This document shows positions 18,866-27,836 of a DNA stretch of 64,000 nucleotides, one piece after another. A program made the position numbers and the translations under genes. Every line of letters starts with the position of its first letter. Within the stretch, counting starts at the first letter, position 1. The stretch spans positions 57,713-121,712 of the forward strand of contig JAJYTD010000009.1 in assembly GCA_021793235.1 (NCBI GenBank), given 5' to 3'. The notes under the pieces were generated by a model. The model saw only the letters and a program-made list of their open reading frames with translations, was not told the DNA's origin and searched no databases. Source of the stretch: Actinomycetes bacterium. GTDB taxonomy: Bacteria; Actinomycetota; Actinomycetes; Streptosporangiales; Streptosporangiaceae.

Positions 18866-21800
18866 GTGAGCTCATCCCCGTATCACCTTGTGCGGCGTGT
18901 GCACCGAGATACGCCGCCCCCGACGCTGGACGAGAACCAGCGACGCGTGGTCGCGCACAAGGGCGGCCCGCTCTTGGTGCTGGCCGGGCCGGGCACGGGA
19001 AAGACCACGACCATCGTCGAGGCCGTTGTCCACCGGATCGAGGAGCGCGGCATCGACCCCTCGCACCTACTGGTCCTCACCTTCAGCCGCAAAGCGGCAC
19101 AGGAACTGCGGGAGCGCATCACCGCCCGGCTGCGGCGCACCACGCGGGAGCCGCTGGCGCTGACCTTCCACGGCTACGCCTATGCGCTGATCCGGCGCGA
19201 ATTCCAGCGCCTCGGTGATCTGCCGCCGCGGCTGCTCTCCGGACCGGAGCAGCTCATGGAGATGCGCGAACTGCTCGTCGGCGAGTCCGCCGACGGCGCG
19301 GACCTGTGGCCGCAGCGGTTGCGTCCCGCTTTGCAGACCCGGGGGTTCGCAGAGGAGCTGCGCGACTTTCTGCTGCGCGCGCAGGAACGCGGGTTGGACT
19401 CCGTCGACCTCGACCGGCTCGGCCGGGAGCACGGCCGCGATGACTGGGTGGCCGTCGGGGATTTCCTGGACCGCTACACCGGCCGCTTCGACATCGCGCC
19501 GGTACCTACGTTCAACTACGCCGAACTGGTGCGGATCGCGGCCAACCTGCTGAACGATCCCGAGGTGCAGGCCCGTGAACGCGCGGCCCGCGAGGTGGTG
19601 TTCGTCGACGAGTACCAGGACACCGACCCGGCACAGGAGGAGATGCTGCGCGCGCTGGCCGGGGACGGCCGGGACCTTGTCGCGGTGGGCGACCCCGACC
19701 AGTCCATCTACGGTTTCCGGGGCGCCGATGTGCGCGGCATCCTGGAGTTCCCGCACCGGTTCCGTGGACCAGACCGCGAGCCCGCTCCCGTCGTGGCGCT
19801 GCAGACGTGCCGACGCAGCGGGTCCGCGCTGCTCGCGGCCTCGCGGGGGGTCGCGCGGCGGCTGCCCGCCGCTCCCGCCCCGGGCGGTGGGCCGGTCAAC
19901 GCCCACCGTGGGCTCACTCCGGTCGACGGCGCCGCCGAAGGAGACGTCAGGGTGCTGCTGGCGGAGTCCCCCACCCAGGAGGCCGCCGTCATCGCCGATA
20001 CGCTGCGCCGCGCTCATCTCATCGACGGCGTGCCGTGGTCGCGTATGGCGGTATTGGTCCGGTCGGCCAACCGGCAGATCCCGGTGCTGCGCCGCGCGCT
20101 CGCCGGTGCCGGGGTCCCGGTCGCCGTCGGCGGCGATGAGCTCCCGTTGGCCGCCGAGCCGCTGGTACGGCCGCTGCTGCTGCTCCTCCGCTGCGCACTG
20201 CACCCGAAGACCCTTGACGAAGCAGCGGCCCAGGAGCTGCTCACCAGTCCGTTCGGCGACGCCGACACCATCGGGCTGCGCCGCCTGGGCCGGGCACTGC
20301 GCCGTATCGAGCTCGACCACCGGGGAAGCGACAACGGAAGCGACAACGACGGAGTCCAGCGGCGGGGGCCGCGCCCCTCGGCCGTACTGCTCGCCGCGGC
20401 GCTGCGCGACCCGCGTGAGTTGACACTGGTCGATCCCGACATTGCCGCGCCGGCCCGACGGGTGGCCGACTACCTGCGCCTGATCGCGGACCGTGCGGCA
20501 GCGGGTGCCTCGGCCGAGGAGGTGCTGTGGGAGGTGTGGCGGGCCAGCGGCCTGGCCGACCGGCTGCTCAGGGCCAGCCAGGCCGGCGGCCGCCGCGGTG
20601 CCGCGGCAGACCGCGACCTGGACTCCGTCGTCGCCCTGTTCGAGAGCGCCGCGCGCTACTGCGACCGGCTGCCGCCGGGCGTTCCCGCGGGCTTCCTGGA
20701 GGATCTGGAGGCCCAGGAGATTCCCGCCGACACCCTGGCCGAGCGGGCACCTGAAGGCGAGGCGGTGCGGATCCTCACCGCGCACCGCTCCAAGGGCCTG
20801 GAATGGGATCTGACAGTGGTCGCCGGGGTGCAGGAGGGAGACTGGCCCGATCTGCGGTTGCGCGGCTCCCTGCTGGGTGTGGAGCAGCTCGTGGACACCG
20901 TCACCGGGTTCACCGACAGCTCCGGCGCGGCCGTGGCGTCCAAACTGCTGGACGAGGAGCGGCGGCTGTTCTACGTCGCCGTCACCCGGGCGCGGCGCAC
21001 CCTCGTCGTCACTGCGGTCGGCGGCGCGGACACCGAGGAGCGCCCGTCGCGCTTCCTCGCCGAACTCGGTGTCGGCGAACCCGAACGCGTCAGCACCGGC
21101 CGCCGCTGGCTCTCCCTGCCCGCGCTCGTGGCCGATCTGCGCTCCGTCGTCACCGACTCCGACCGCCCCGATCCGCTGCGCCGTGCGGCGGCCGCCCATC
21201 TCGCCCGGCTCGCCGACGCGGAGGTGCGCGGCGCCGATCCGGCACAGTGGTACGCCCTCACCCCGTTCTCCGACGACCGGCCGCTCGTCGACGAGGGCGG
21301 CACGATCCGGGTATCGCCCTCGCAGGTGGAGCGCTTCAGCACATGCCAGCTCCGGTGGCTGCTGGAGAACGCCGCCGGTGCGTCGGCCATGGAGATGTCG
21401 TCGGCGCTGGGGAGTATCGTGCACGCCGTCGCCGTGCTCGTCGCCGAGGGCGCGGGGATCGAGGACATCCGGCGCAGGATGGACGACATCTGGTCGGAGC
21501 TGGACTTCGGCGGGCCGTGGTTCGCGGGCAAGGAGCGCGAACGGGCCGACGAGATGGTCGACAAGCTCATCGCCTGGCACGAACGCAACGAGCGCGAGCT
21601 CGTCGCCACGGAAGAGGGGTTCAGGGTCGACATCGGAGGCATCGAGATCACCGGGCGCGTCGACCGGCTGGAGAAGGACGCCGACGGCCGCGCGGTGGTC
21701 GTCGACATCAAGACCGGGAACAGCCGGCCGAAGGATGACGAGCTCGCCCGCCACCCGCAGCTCGGCGTCTACCAGCTCGCCGTACTGAAGGCGGCCTTCG

Positions 21801-22057
21801 CCCAGTTCGGCCTGGTCGAACCGGGCGGGGCCGAACTCATCCAGCTGGGGAGCAGGGCGGCGCTGAAGAAGCGGGCCCGCGACCAGGCGCAGCCGCCCTT
21901 GGGAGAGGACCCCGACCCGAAGTGGTCGGACCGGCTGGTCCGCGACGTCGCCGACGGCATGTCGGGGGCGAGGTTCCAGGCGACCCGCAACTCCTTCTGC
22001 GACTCCTGCGCTGTGCGCTCCAGCTGCCCCGCGCACGACGAAGGGAAGCGCGTGTGA
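18866..22057 (+). CDS. adnA: AdnA-type subunit: UvrD-like helicase fused to RecB-like nuclease
   Basis: 1063 residues, GTG start. Motor domain with Walker A GPGTGKTT (41-48), DEYQDTD (about 248), DQSIYGFRG and VTRARRTL; C-terminal PD-(D/E)XK nuclease with VVDIKTGNS (about 944). Four cysteines, one in FSTCQLRW and three in FCDSCAVRSSC near the end, form an AddB/RecB-type Fe-S clasp. AdnAB is the actinobacterial dsDNA end-resection machine replacing AddAB/RecBCD. First in an operon with the next gene (GTGA overlap), as in mycobacteria. Confidence 0.93.
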   Translation: MSSSPYHLVRRVHRDTPPPTLDENQRRVVAHKGGPLLVLAGPGTGKTTTIVEAVVHRIEERGIDPSHLLVLTFSRKAAQELRERITARLRRTTREPLALTFHGYAYALIRREFQRLGDLPPRLLSGPEQLMEMRELLVGESADGADLWPQRLRPALQTRGFAEELRDFLLRAQERGLDSVDLDRLGREHGRDDWVAVGDFLDRYTGRFDIAPVPTFNYAELVRIAANLLNDPEVQARERAAREVVFVDEYQDTDPAQEEMLRALAGDGRDLVAVGDPDQSIYGFRGADVRGILEFPHRFRGPDREPAPVVALQTCRRSGSALLAASRGVARRLPAAPAPGGGPVNAHRGLTPVDGAAEGDVRVLLAESPTQEAAVIADTLRRAHLIDGVPWSRMAVLVRSANRQIPVLRRALAGAGVPVAVGGDELPLAAEPLVRPLLLLLRCALHPKTLDEAAAQELLTSPFGDADTIGLRRLGRALRRIELDHRGSDNGSDNDGVQRRGPRPSAVLLAAALRDPRELTLVDPDIAAPARRVADYLRLIADRAAAGASAEEVLWEVWRASGLADRLLRASQAGGRRGAAADRDLDSVVALFESAARYCDRLPPGVPAGFLEDLEAQEIPADTLAERAPEGEAVRILTAHRSKGLEWDLTVVAGVQEGDWPDLRLRGSLLGVEQLVDTVTGFTDSSGAAVASKLLDEERRLFYVAVTRARRTLVVTAVGGADTEERPSRFLAELGVGEPERVSTGRRWLSLPALVADLRSVVTDSDRPDPLRRAAAAHLARLADAEVRGADPAQWYALTPFSDDRPLVDEGGTIRVSPSQVERFSTCQLRWLLENAAGASAMEMSSALGSIVHAVAVLVAEGAGIEDIRRRMDDIWSELDFGGPWFAGKERERADEMVDKLIAWHERNERELVATEEGFRVDIGGIEITGRVDRLEKDADGRAVVVDIKTGNSRPKDDELARHPQLGVYQLAVLKAAFAQFGLVEPGGAELIQLGSRAALKKRARDQAQPPLGEDPDPKWSDRLVRDVADGMSGARFQATRNSFCDSCAVRSSCPAHDEGKRV

Positions 22058-25000
22058 CCGCGAGCCATGAGACAGAACCAAAGGCAGACGCTCCGCGCCG
22101 CGTCCTCACCCCCGCGGAGCTCGCTCGGATGCTGGGACAGCCCGAACCCACCGCCGAGCAGGCGGCCGTCATCTCCGCACCGCTGAGCCCCGGCGTGGTG
22201 GTCGCCGGCGCGGGGTCGGGCAAGAGCGAGACCATGGCCGGGCGTGTGGTCTGGCTGGTGGCCAACGGGTTCGTCCGCCCCGAGAACGTCCTCGGCCTCA
22301 CCTTCACCCGGAAGGCGGCCGCGGAACTGGCCGAACGCGTACGCAAACGCCTCGACCAGCTGCGCGCCACCGAGCAGGTCCCCGCCGATGTCCTCGACGG
22401 CGATCCGGCCGTGTCCACCTACAACTCCTATGCCGCCCGGCTGGTGGGCGACCACGCCCTGCGCGAGGCCATCGAACCGTCGACCCGGCTGATCAGCCAG
22501 GGCCAGTCCTACCAGCTCGTGTCCCGCATCGTGAGCGAATACGACGGCCCGATGGACGCCATCACCGTCGCGCCGCGCGCGGTGACCGAACGCGTGCTGG
22601 ACCTGGCCGGAGAACTCGCCGACCACCTGCGCACGCCCGACGACGTGCGCGGAGTGGGCCGCTGGATCGCCGAACGCGTCGACGCGCTGCCCAAAAAACC
22701 GGTGCAGGAGACCCGCGCCCTGGCGGAGACCCAGCGCAAGCGCGAGCAGCTGCTGCCGCTCGTCGAGCGCTACACCAAGGCCAAAGCCGCGCGCGAGGTG
22801 ATGGACTACGGGGACCAGGTCGCGTTGGCCGCGCGGATCGCGATGCACCACCCCGAGGTCGGGATGATCGAGCGGAGCCGGTACACGGTGGTGCTGCTCG
22901 ACGAGTACCAGGACACCAGCCACGCTCAACTGCTGCTGCTGCGGGCGCTGTTCGGCGGCGGTCACCCGGTCACCGCCGTCGGGGACCCCTGCCAGTCCAT
23001 CTACGGATGGCGCGGTGCGAGCGCGGGCAATCTCACCGGTTTTCCCACGGACTTCCCCGAGGCGCCGGGGCGGGCCTCGCCCGTCCGCAAGCTCGCGACC
23101 AGCTTCCGCAACGGCGAGCGCGTGCTGCAGGTCGCCAAGCGCCTCTCCGATCCGCTGCGCGAGGAGGCCGAGTACGTTCCGGTGCTCCACCCCGGCCCGG
23201 CGCGGCAGGGCCGCGGGGCCGTGGCGTGCGCGCTGTTCTCGACCGAAACAGAAGAGGCGGCCTGGATCGCCGACACCATCAAGGCCGCCATGGAACAACC
23301 GGGCCACCTCGCCCCCGACGGTGCCGCCTGGCCCGAAGGCGAGGGCGGCACCGCCATCACCTACGGCGACATCGCCGTCCTGTGCCGTAAACGGTCCCAG
23401 TTCCCCGCGCTGCGCGAGGCCCTGGAGGAGCGCGGCATCCCGGTGGAGGTCGTCGGCCTCGGCGGGCTCATGACCGTCCCGGAGGTGCGCGACATCGTGG
23501 CCACGCTGCGCGTCGTGCACGACGCCACGGCGGGCAACGAACTCGCCCGGCTGCTCACCGGCCCGCGCTGGCGGATCGGGCCGCGCGATCTCGTCGCCCT
23601 CGGTGAGCGCGCGACGCTGCTGGCCAAGGAGACCCGGCGCGACCTCAGCGATGCCGCACCGCAGCCGGAGGAGCAGGAGGAGGAGCTGCTGCGCCGCACC
23701 GTCTTGGACCTGACGGCGGAGAGCGGCAGCCTCATCGACGCACTCGACGATCTGGGGCCGGCCGAGAACTACTCCGCGACCGGGTACGAGCGGCTGGCGG
23801 CTTTCTCCGCCGAGCTCCGCACGCTGCGCAAGCAGGTCGGGCAGCCGCTGCCCGACCTCATCAGCGAAATCGAGCGCACACTCGGCCTGGACATCGAGGT
23901 GGGGGCGCGGACCGGCCGCGACCCGGTGGCCGCGCGGGCCGACCTCGACGCCTTTGTCGACGCGGCCGTCCGGTTCGTCGGCAACAGCGACGACCCCAGC
24001 CTCGGAATGTTCCTGGCCTACCTGCGTTCGGCCGAGGACGCGGAGAAGGGACTGGAGCCCGGCGAACGGGTCGGCGGCAGCGACACCGTCAAGCTCATGA
24101 CCGTGCACGCCGCCAAAGGGCTGCAGTGGCCCGTAGTCGTGGTGCCGGGCCTGTCCGGCGGCACGGGCTCGCCGGTCTTTCCCACCAAGGCGCGCGACGC
24201 CGGAGGATGGGTGACCAAGGAGCACAAGCTGCCCTTCCCGCTCCGCGGCGATGCGGCCGGGCTGCCCGAACTCGCCGACGTCGACAAGCAGAGCATCAAA
24301 CGGTTCGTCGACGCGGACAAGGCCCGGCACCGGATGGAGGAGCGGCGGCTGGCCTACGTCGCTGTCACCCGCGCCTCCTTCATGCTGCTGTGCACCGGGC
24401 ACTGGTGGGGCGGCTCCAGCACGAGTCGGCGCGGACCCTCGGTATTCCTCGAAGAGGTCCGGGAGGCGTGCGAAGCGGGAGCGGGCCGCGTGGTGGCCTG
24501 GGCCGACCCGCCGGGGGAGGACGAACGCAATCCGCAGACCGCCGAGGCCGAATCGGTCGTGTGGCCGCAGGGGCCGGAAGAGTACGCGGACGCCGCGGCG
24601 CGGCGGTACCGCGATATCGCCGAAGGCGCGGAACTGGTCGCCCGCGCCCGTGCGGGCGGCGAGGAGACGGGGGAGCCCGAATGGAGCAGGTGGCTGCGAA
24701 CGTTCGACCAGGCGTCCATGCCGGCCTCCATGCGGCGCCGGCTCGACGGCTGGTCGCGTGACACCGAACTGCTCCTCGCGCATCGCGGGATCGAAGCGGC
24801 GTCGGATGGCGGGGGGATCCCTGTGGAGCTGCCCGCCCATCTGTCGGTGTCCTCCCTGGTCTGGCTCGCCCGGGATCCGGCGGCGCTGGCCCGCCAGATC
24901 CGCCGCCCGCTGCCGCGCCCGCCCGCCCCGCACACCAGGCGCGGTACCGCGTTCCACGCGTGGCTGGAACAGCGCTTCGGCCAGCAGAGCCTGCTGGTGC

Positions 25001-25434
25001 CCGGGGAGCTTCCCGGGGCGGCCGATGAGACCGCCGGCGGCGATGAGGATCTGGCGGAGCTACAGCGCCGCTTCGAGGCCGGTGAATGGGGTGAGCGCAC
25101 CCCGCTCGACGTTGAGGTCCCGTTCGAGACGATCATCGGCGACAGGCTGATCCGCGGCCGGATGGACGCCGTGTTCCACGACGCCCAGGCCGGCCATTAC
25201 GACGTCGTCGACTGGAAAACAGGACATCCGCCGGAGAACTCCCGGGAGCGCCGGGCCGTCGCCGTGCAGCTCGCCGCCTACCGCATCGCCTGGGCCGAAC
25301 TGGCCGGAGTGCCGCTGGAGCAGGTCAGGGCCGCGTTCCACTACGTCCGTGCGGGGGAGACCATCCGCCCCGCGGACCTCCTTGATGCCGCCGGCCTCGC
25401 CGCGCTGATCGAGAGCGTTCCCGAACTGCCGTGA
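22054..25434 (+). CDS. adnB: AdnB-type subunit: UvrD-like helicase fused to RecB-like nuclease
   Basis: 1126 residues from the GTG at 22054, which overlaps the adnA stop by 4 bp; the frame is open 44 codons further upstream inside adnA but without a start in context. Walker A GAGSGKSE (51-58) followed by TMAGRVVWLVANG, typical of mycobacterial AdnB; DEYQDTS (about 281), CQSIYGWRG, TVHAAKGLQWP. The C-terminal nuclease has GRMDAVF and VVDWKTG (about 1051). Together with AdnA it should form the heterodimeric, dual-motor, dual-nuclease complex at double-strand breaks. Confidence 0.94.
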   Translation: MTASHETEPKADAPRRVLTPAELARMLGQPEPTAEQAAVISAPLSPGVVVAGAGSGKSETMAGRVVWLVANGFVRPENVLGLTFTRKAAAELAERVRKRLDQLRATEQVPADVLDGDPAVSTYNSYAARLVGDHALREAIEPSTRLISQGQSYQLVSRIVSEYDGPMDAITVAPRAVTERVLDLAGELADHLRTPDDVRGVGRWIAERVDALPKKPVQETRALAETQRKREQLLPLVERYTKAKAAREVMDYGDQVALAARIAMHHPEVGMIERSRYTVVLLDEYQDTSHAQLLLLRALFGGGHPVTAVGDPCQSIYGWRGASAGNLTGFPTDFPEAPGRASPVRKLATSFRNGERVLQVAKRLSDPLREEAEYVPVLHPGPARQGRGAVACALFSTETEEAAWIADTIKAAMEQPGHLAPDGAAWPEGEGGTAITYGDIAVLCRKRSQFPALREALEERGIPVEVVGLGGLMTVPEVRDIVATLRVVHDATAGNELARLLTGPRWRIGPRDLVALGERATLLAKETRRDLSDAAPQPEEQEEELLRRTVLDLTAESGSLIDALDDLGPAENYSATGYERLAAFSAELRTLRKQVGQPLPDLISEIERTLGLDIEVGARTGRDPVAARADLDAFVDAAVRFVGNSDDPSLGMFLAYLRSAEDAEKGLEPGERVGGSDTVKLMTVHAAKGLQWPVVVVPGLSGGTGSPVFPTKARDAGGWVTKEHKLPFPLRGDAAGLPELADVDKQSIKRFVDADKARHRMEERRLAYVAVTRASFMLLCTGHWWGGSSTSRRGPSVFLEEVREACEAGAGRVVAWADPPGEDERNPQTAEAESVVWPQGPEEYADAAARRYRDIAEGAELVARARAGGEETGEPEWSRWLRTFDQASMPASMRRRLDGWSRDTELLLAHRGIEAASDGGGIPVELPAHLSVSSLVWLARDPAALARQIRRPLPRPPAPHTRRGTAFHAWLEQRFGQQSLLVPGELPGAADETAGGDEDLAELQRRFEAGEWGERTPLDVEVPFETIIGDRLIRGRMDAVFHDAQAGHYDVVDWKTGHPPENSRERRAVAVQLAAYRIAWAELAGVPLEQVRAAFHYVRAGETIRPADLLDAAGLAALIESVPELP

Positions 25435-25678
25435 CGGGTCGGATATGCCGAGTTCCGCGGCGGCATGGCTCTTGGGGGGATGTGCGGATCGCTCTCCGGT
25501 CGTAGCCGCTGTGGCCCAGGACATGGGCGAGGTGCCGTTGACGGACCGTGCCGTGCTCGGGGCCGCCGCCGAGGTTCTAACCTCGGTAATGGCGGAGGAC
25601 ACTACGGCCAGGCCGAGCGCACCGCTTCTTCGCCGACCCGCCGACCCGTCGAACCGCCGAACGAACCGAAAAGGCACC

Positions 25679-26650
25679 ATGCACCCTTTCCAGCCGACAC
25701 CGCCGCTCGCTCGCGGGCAGATCGACATGGCCGGGCACCGGCGCAACGATGCCGCCTGGCTCGATAAGGCCTGGTCGGACCGTGCAACGCGCGTCCTCGT
25801 CCTCGAAGGCGGGGACCCCGGCGCGTCCTACGGGTGGCGTGCCCTGTCGTCGCATCAGTCCCGGCTGCTCACCACGGCCGGTGCCCACGGGCCGGAACTG
25901 GTCTTCGTCTCCCCGCAGGACGCCCCGGAGGGCGAGCGCTACCTGCTGGGCGTTGACGAGGAGGAGCGCGCCTACTTCGCCGTTCGCGCCGTGACCGAGA
26001 ACCCGCTGCCAAACGTCGAGGGCGCCGAACCGGCAACCCTGCGCGAGGTGGGGGCGCTGCTCAACGACCGCGAATCCGGGCTGGTCACCCACGCCGTCGC
26101 GGTGGCGAACTGGAACGCCACCCACCGGTTCTGTCCCGGGTGCGGGGCGCCGACCCGACCGTCCGCGGCCGGGCACGTGCGGATCTGCGAAGAGGAGGGC
26201 CGGGAGCACTTCCCGCGCATGGACCCCGCCGTGATCATGCTCGTGCACCGGGAGGTCGACGGGGTGGAGCAGTGCCTGCTGGGGCACAACCTGAAAGCGC
26301 CGGAGAACTGGTACTCCACGCTCGCCGGGTTCGTGGAGCCCGGGGAGTCGCTGGAGCATGCCGTTATCCGCGAAGTCGCCGAGGAGGTCGGTGTGGCCGT
26401 GGCCGAACCGCGCTACCTGGCCTCGCAGCCGTGGCCGTTCCCGCGCAGCCTGATGCTGGGCTACTTCGCGCGGGCCGTCGGAGAGGCCGAACGCACCGAC
26501 CACGAGGAGATCTCCGACCTCCGCTGGTTCAGCCGCCCGGAACTGTTCGAGGCGACCAGCAGCGGCGAAGTCGTCCTGCCCGGAGCGGCCTCGATCGCCC
26601 GCACCCTGATCGAGCACTGGTACGGAGGAGAACTCCCCGGAAGCTGGTAG
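25679..26650 (+). CDS. nudC: NAD+/NADH diphosphatase NudC (NUDIX, zinc ribbon)
   Basis: 323 residues from the ATG at 25679 (AAAGG just upstream); the frame is open for 78 more codons with no domain. An N-terminal domain, then a zinc knuckle (FCPGCG ... ICEEEGREH, apparently Cys3-His), the Nudix box GFVEPGESLEHAVIREVAEEVG and the NADH-pyrophosphatase array SQPWPFPRS. It cleaves NADH or NAD-capped RNA to NMN(H) plus AMP or 5'-phosphate RNA. Follows adnB by 244 bp, as part of the same conserved block in mycobacteria. Confidence 0.93.
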   Translation: MHPFQPTPPLARGQIDMAGHRRNDAAWLDKAWSDRATRVLVLEGGDPGASYGWRALSSHQSRLLTTAGAHGPELVFVSPQDAPEGERYLLGVDEEERAYFAVRAVTENPLPNVEGAEPATLREVGALLNDRESGLVTHAVAVANWNATHRFCPGCGAPTRPSAAGHVRICEEEGREHFPRMDPAVIMLVHREVDGVEQCLLGHNLKAPENWYSTLAGFVEPGESLEHAVIREVAEEVGVAVAEPRYLASQPWPFPRSLMLGYFARAVGEAERTDHEEISDLRWFSRPELFEATSSGEVVLPGAASIARTLIEHWYGGELPGSW

Positions 26651-26706
26651 CGGCTGGTCGGCTGGTCGGCTGACCGGCTGGTCGGCGGGCCTCCGCTCTC
26701 CCGAGC

Positions 26707-27189
26707 TCAGGAGCGTCGCGGCTCGGTGGCCTCAGCGGCGGCGCCTTCTCTTGCGAGTTCGACGGGGAGCAGGGTAAGAGGGTTTGTACAGCTCGCCACC
26801 ACATCGCGGGCCATATCGGCGACTTTGCGGCCGCGTGAGCGCGCTGCGGAGCGGAGCCGTTCGAACGCTTTGCGCGGTGTCAGCCTGTGGCGCTCGGCGA
26901 GAACTCCGATGGCCTGCTCTACGACCACCCGCGTATGCAGGGCGTACTCCAGTTGGGCCACCGTCACACGCAGCCGTTCCACCTCCGTAGCCTCCGCAGA
27001 GGCCCGAGGCGGAGCAGCCGTCGGCGTGGTCAAAGACCGCTCCTCGGACGCCAGGAGGTCGGCGAGGACCACGGCGTTGAGCAGGTCCGGTATGTCCTCG
27101 CTATCGTGCACGCGCCATCCCGTCGGCGTCCGCCGGATCAGGTCGAACGGAACCGTTCCCTCCTCGCGGGCCGTTTTGTGAGATGTCAC
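26707..27189 (-). CDS. ANTAR-domain RNA-binding antiterminator-like protein
   Basis: 160 residues from a GTG at 27189 (GGGGGA 5 nt upstream; a TTG at 27201 is the alternative). The ANTAR domain spans about 68-125 (LEYALHTRVVVEQAIGVLAERHRLTPRKAFERLRSAAR). The N-terminal 60 residues (DLIRRTPTGWRVHDSEDIPDLL) are neither a receiver nor a GAF domain. ANTAR proteins bind paired hexaloop hairpins in nascent RNA and block terminators. The window also encodes PdtaS, whose known partner is an ANTAR response regulator, but this protein lacks the phosphoacceptor domain. Confidence 0.85.
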   Translation of the reverse strand: MTSHKTAREEGTVPFDLIRRTPTGWRVHDSEDIPDLLNAVVLADLLASEERSLTTPTAAPPRASAEATEVERLRVTVAQLEYALHTRVVVEQAIGVLAERHRLTPRKAFERLRSAARSRGRKVADMARDVVASCTNPLTLLPVELAREGAAAEATEPRRS

Positions 27190-27223
27190 GTCTTCCCCCA
27201 ATTCGTCTGCCCCTGTGGAGCGT

Positions 27224-27256
27224 CGGCCGCCGCCCGGACCGGCCGGACGGCGGCCG
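27224..27256 (-). terminator. Hairpin after mycoredoxin gene
   Basis: Perfect 9-bp stem cggccgccg/cggcggccg with 15-nt loop, beginning 5 nt past the stop codon at 27262. Confidence 0.55.
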
Positions 27257-27261
27257 CGCGG

Positions 27262-27519
27262 CTACGCCTGCGCCGCGAGCTTCTCTTTGACCTGGGCGGC
27301 CGACGGGTTCGTCAGGGCACTGCCGTCGGCGAAGACCAGGGTGGGGACGGTCTGGTTGCCGCCGTTCACCTGCATGACGTACTCGGCCGCGGCAGGGTCC
27401 TGTTCGATGTTCACCTCGTCAACCGCGATCCCTTCGCGCTCGAGCTGCCTCTTCAGCCTTTTGCAGAAGCCGCACCAGGGAGTGGAGTACATCGTGATCC
27501 CGGTAGTCGGGGTGGTCAT
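27262..27519 (-). CDS. mrx1: Mycoredoxin-1 (glutaredoxin-like, mycothiol-dependent)
   Basis: 85 residues from the ATG at 27519, 7 nt after GGAG; an in-frame ATG at 27540 is less well placed. Thioredoxin fold with active-site WCGFC (CxxC), cis-Pro TVP and a glutaredoxin-type C-terminal helix. Mycoredoxin reduces mixed disulfides between proteins and mycothiol in the cytosol. It neighbours nudC and uvrD2 as in mycobacteria. The sigma-R site upstream makes it part of the thiol-stress response governed by sigR-rsrA at 53 kb. Confidence 0.92.
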   Translation of the reverse strand: MTTPTTGITMYSTPWCGFCKRLKRQLEREGIAVDEVNIEQDPAAAEYVMQVNGGNQTVPTLVFADGSALTNPSAAQVKEKLAAQA

Positions 27520-27561
27520 TGAGCCGTCTCCTTCAGCCATGTGGACGAAAACCGCTTAGTA

Positions 27562-27589
27562 CCAACGCTGTATACCGGGAAGACCTTCC
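27562..27589 (-). promoter_or_regulatory. Sigma-R promoter upstream of mrx1
   Basis: Minus strand: GGAAG (27589-27585), 18-nt spacer, GTTGG (27566-27562); one mismatch to GGAAT-N18-GTT. Transcription would start near 27555, leaving a 36-nt leader. Confidence 0.6.
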
Positions 27590-27836
27590 CTGACGCTTTC
27601 ATGTCAGCAGGTGGGACGTGTCCTGGCGTGTCCTGGTTCCCGTGGAACGCCGCATGTGGGATCTATGCGCCGTCCTGTCCACAGGCGTACGGACACGATG
27701 TGTGTGCCCCTACCTCCACTGATAGTTGAGAGACTGGGCCAGGTGAATGGGAGCAGTGTGGCCAGAGGTGGCCGCAGACGGGCCGACCGGCAAGGCGCCC
27801 CGCACAGCACAGCCGGAGCAGAACGGAGCGGACAGG

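Noticed and set aside
19067..22081. 1004-codon open frame opposite adnA, and a similar 1062-codon frame at 21769-24957
   Set aside because: Antisense shadows of real genes; composition is Arg/Gly/Pro/His-rich and no domain is visible, as expected from GC-rich third positions.
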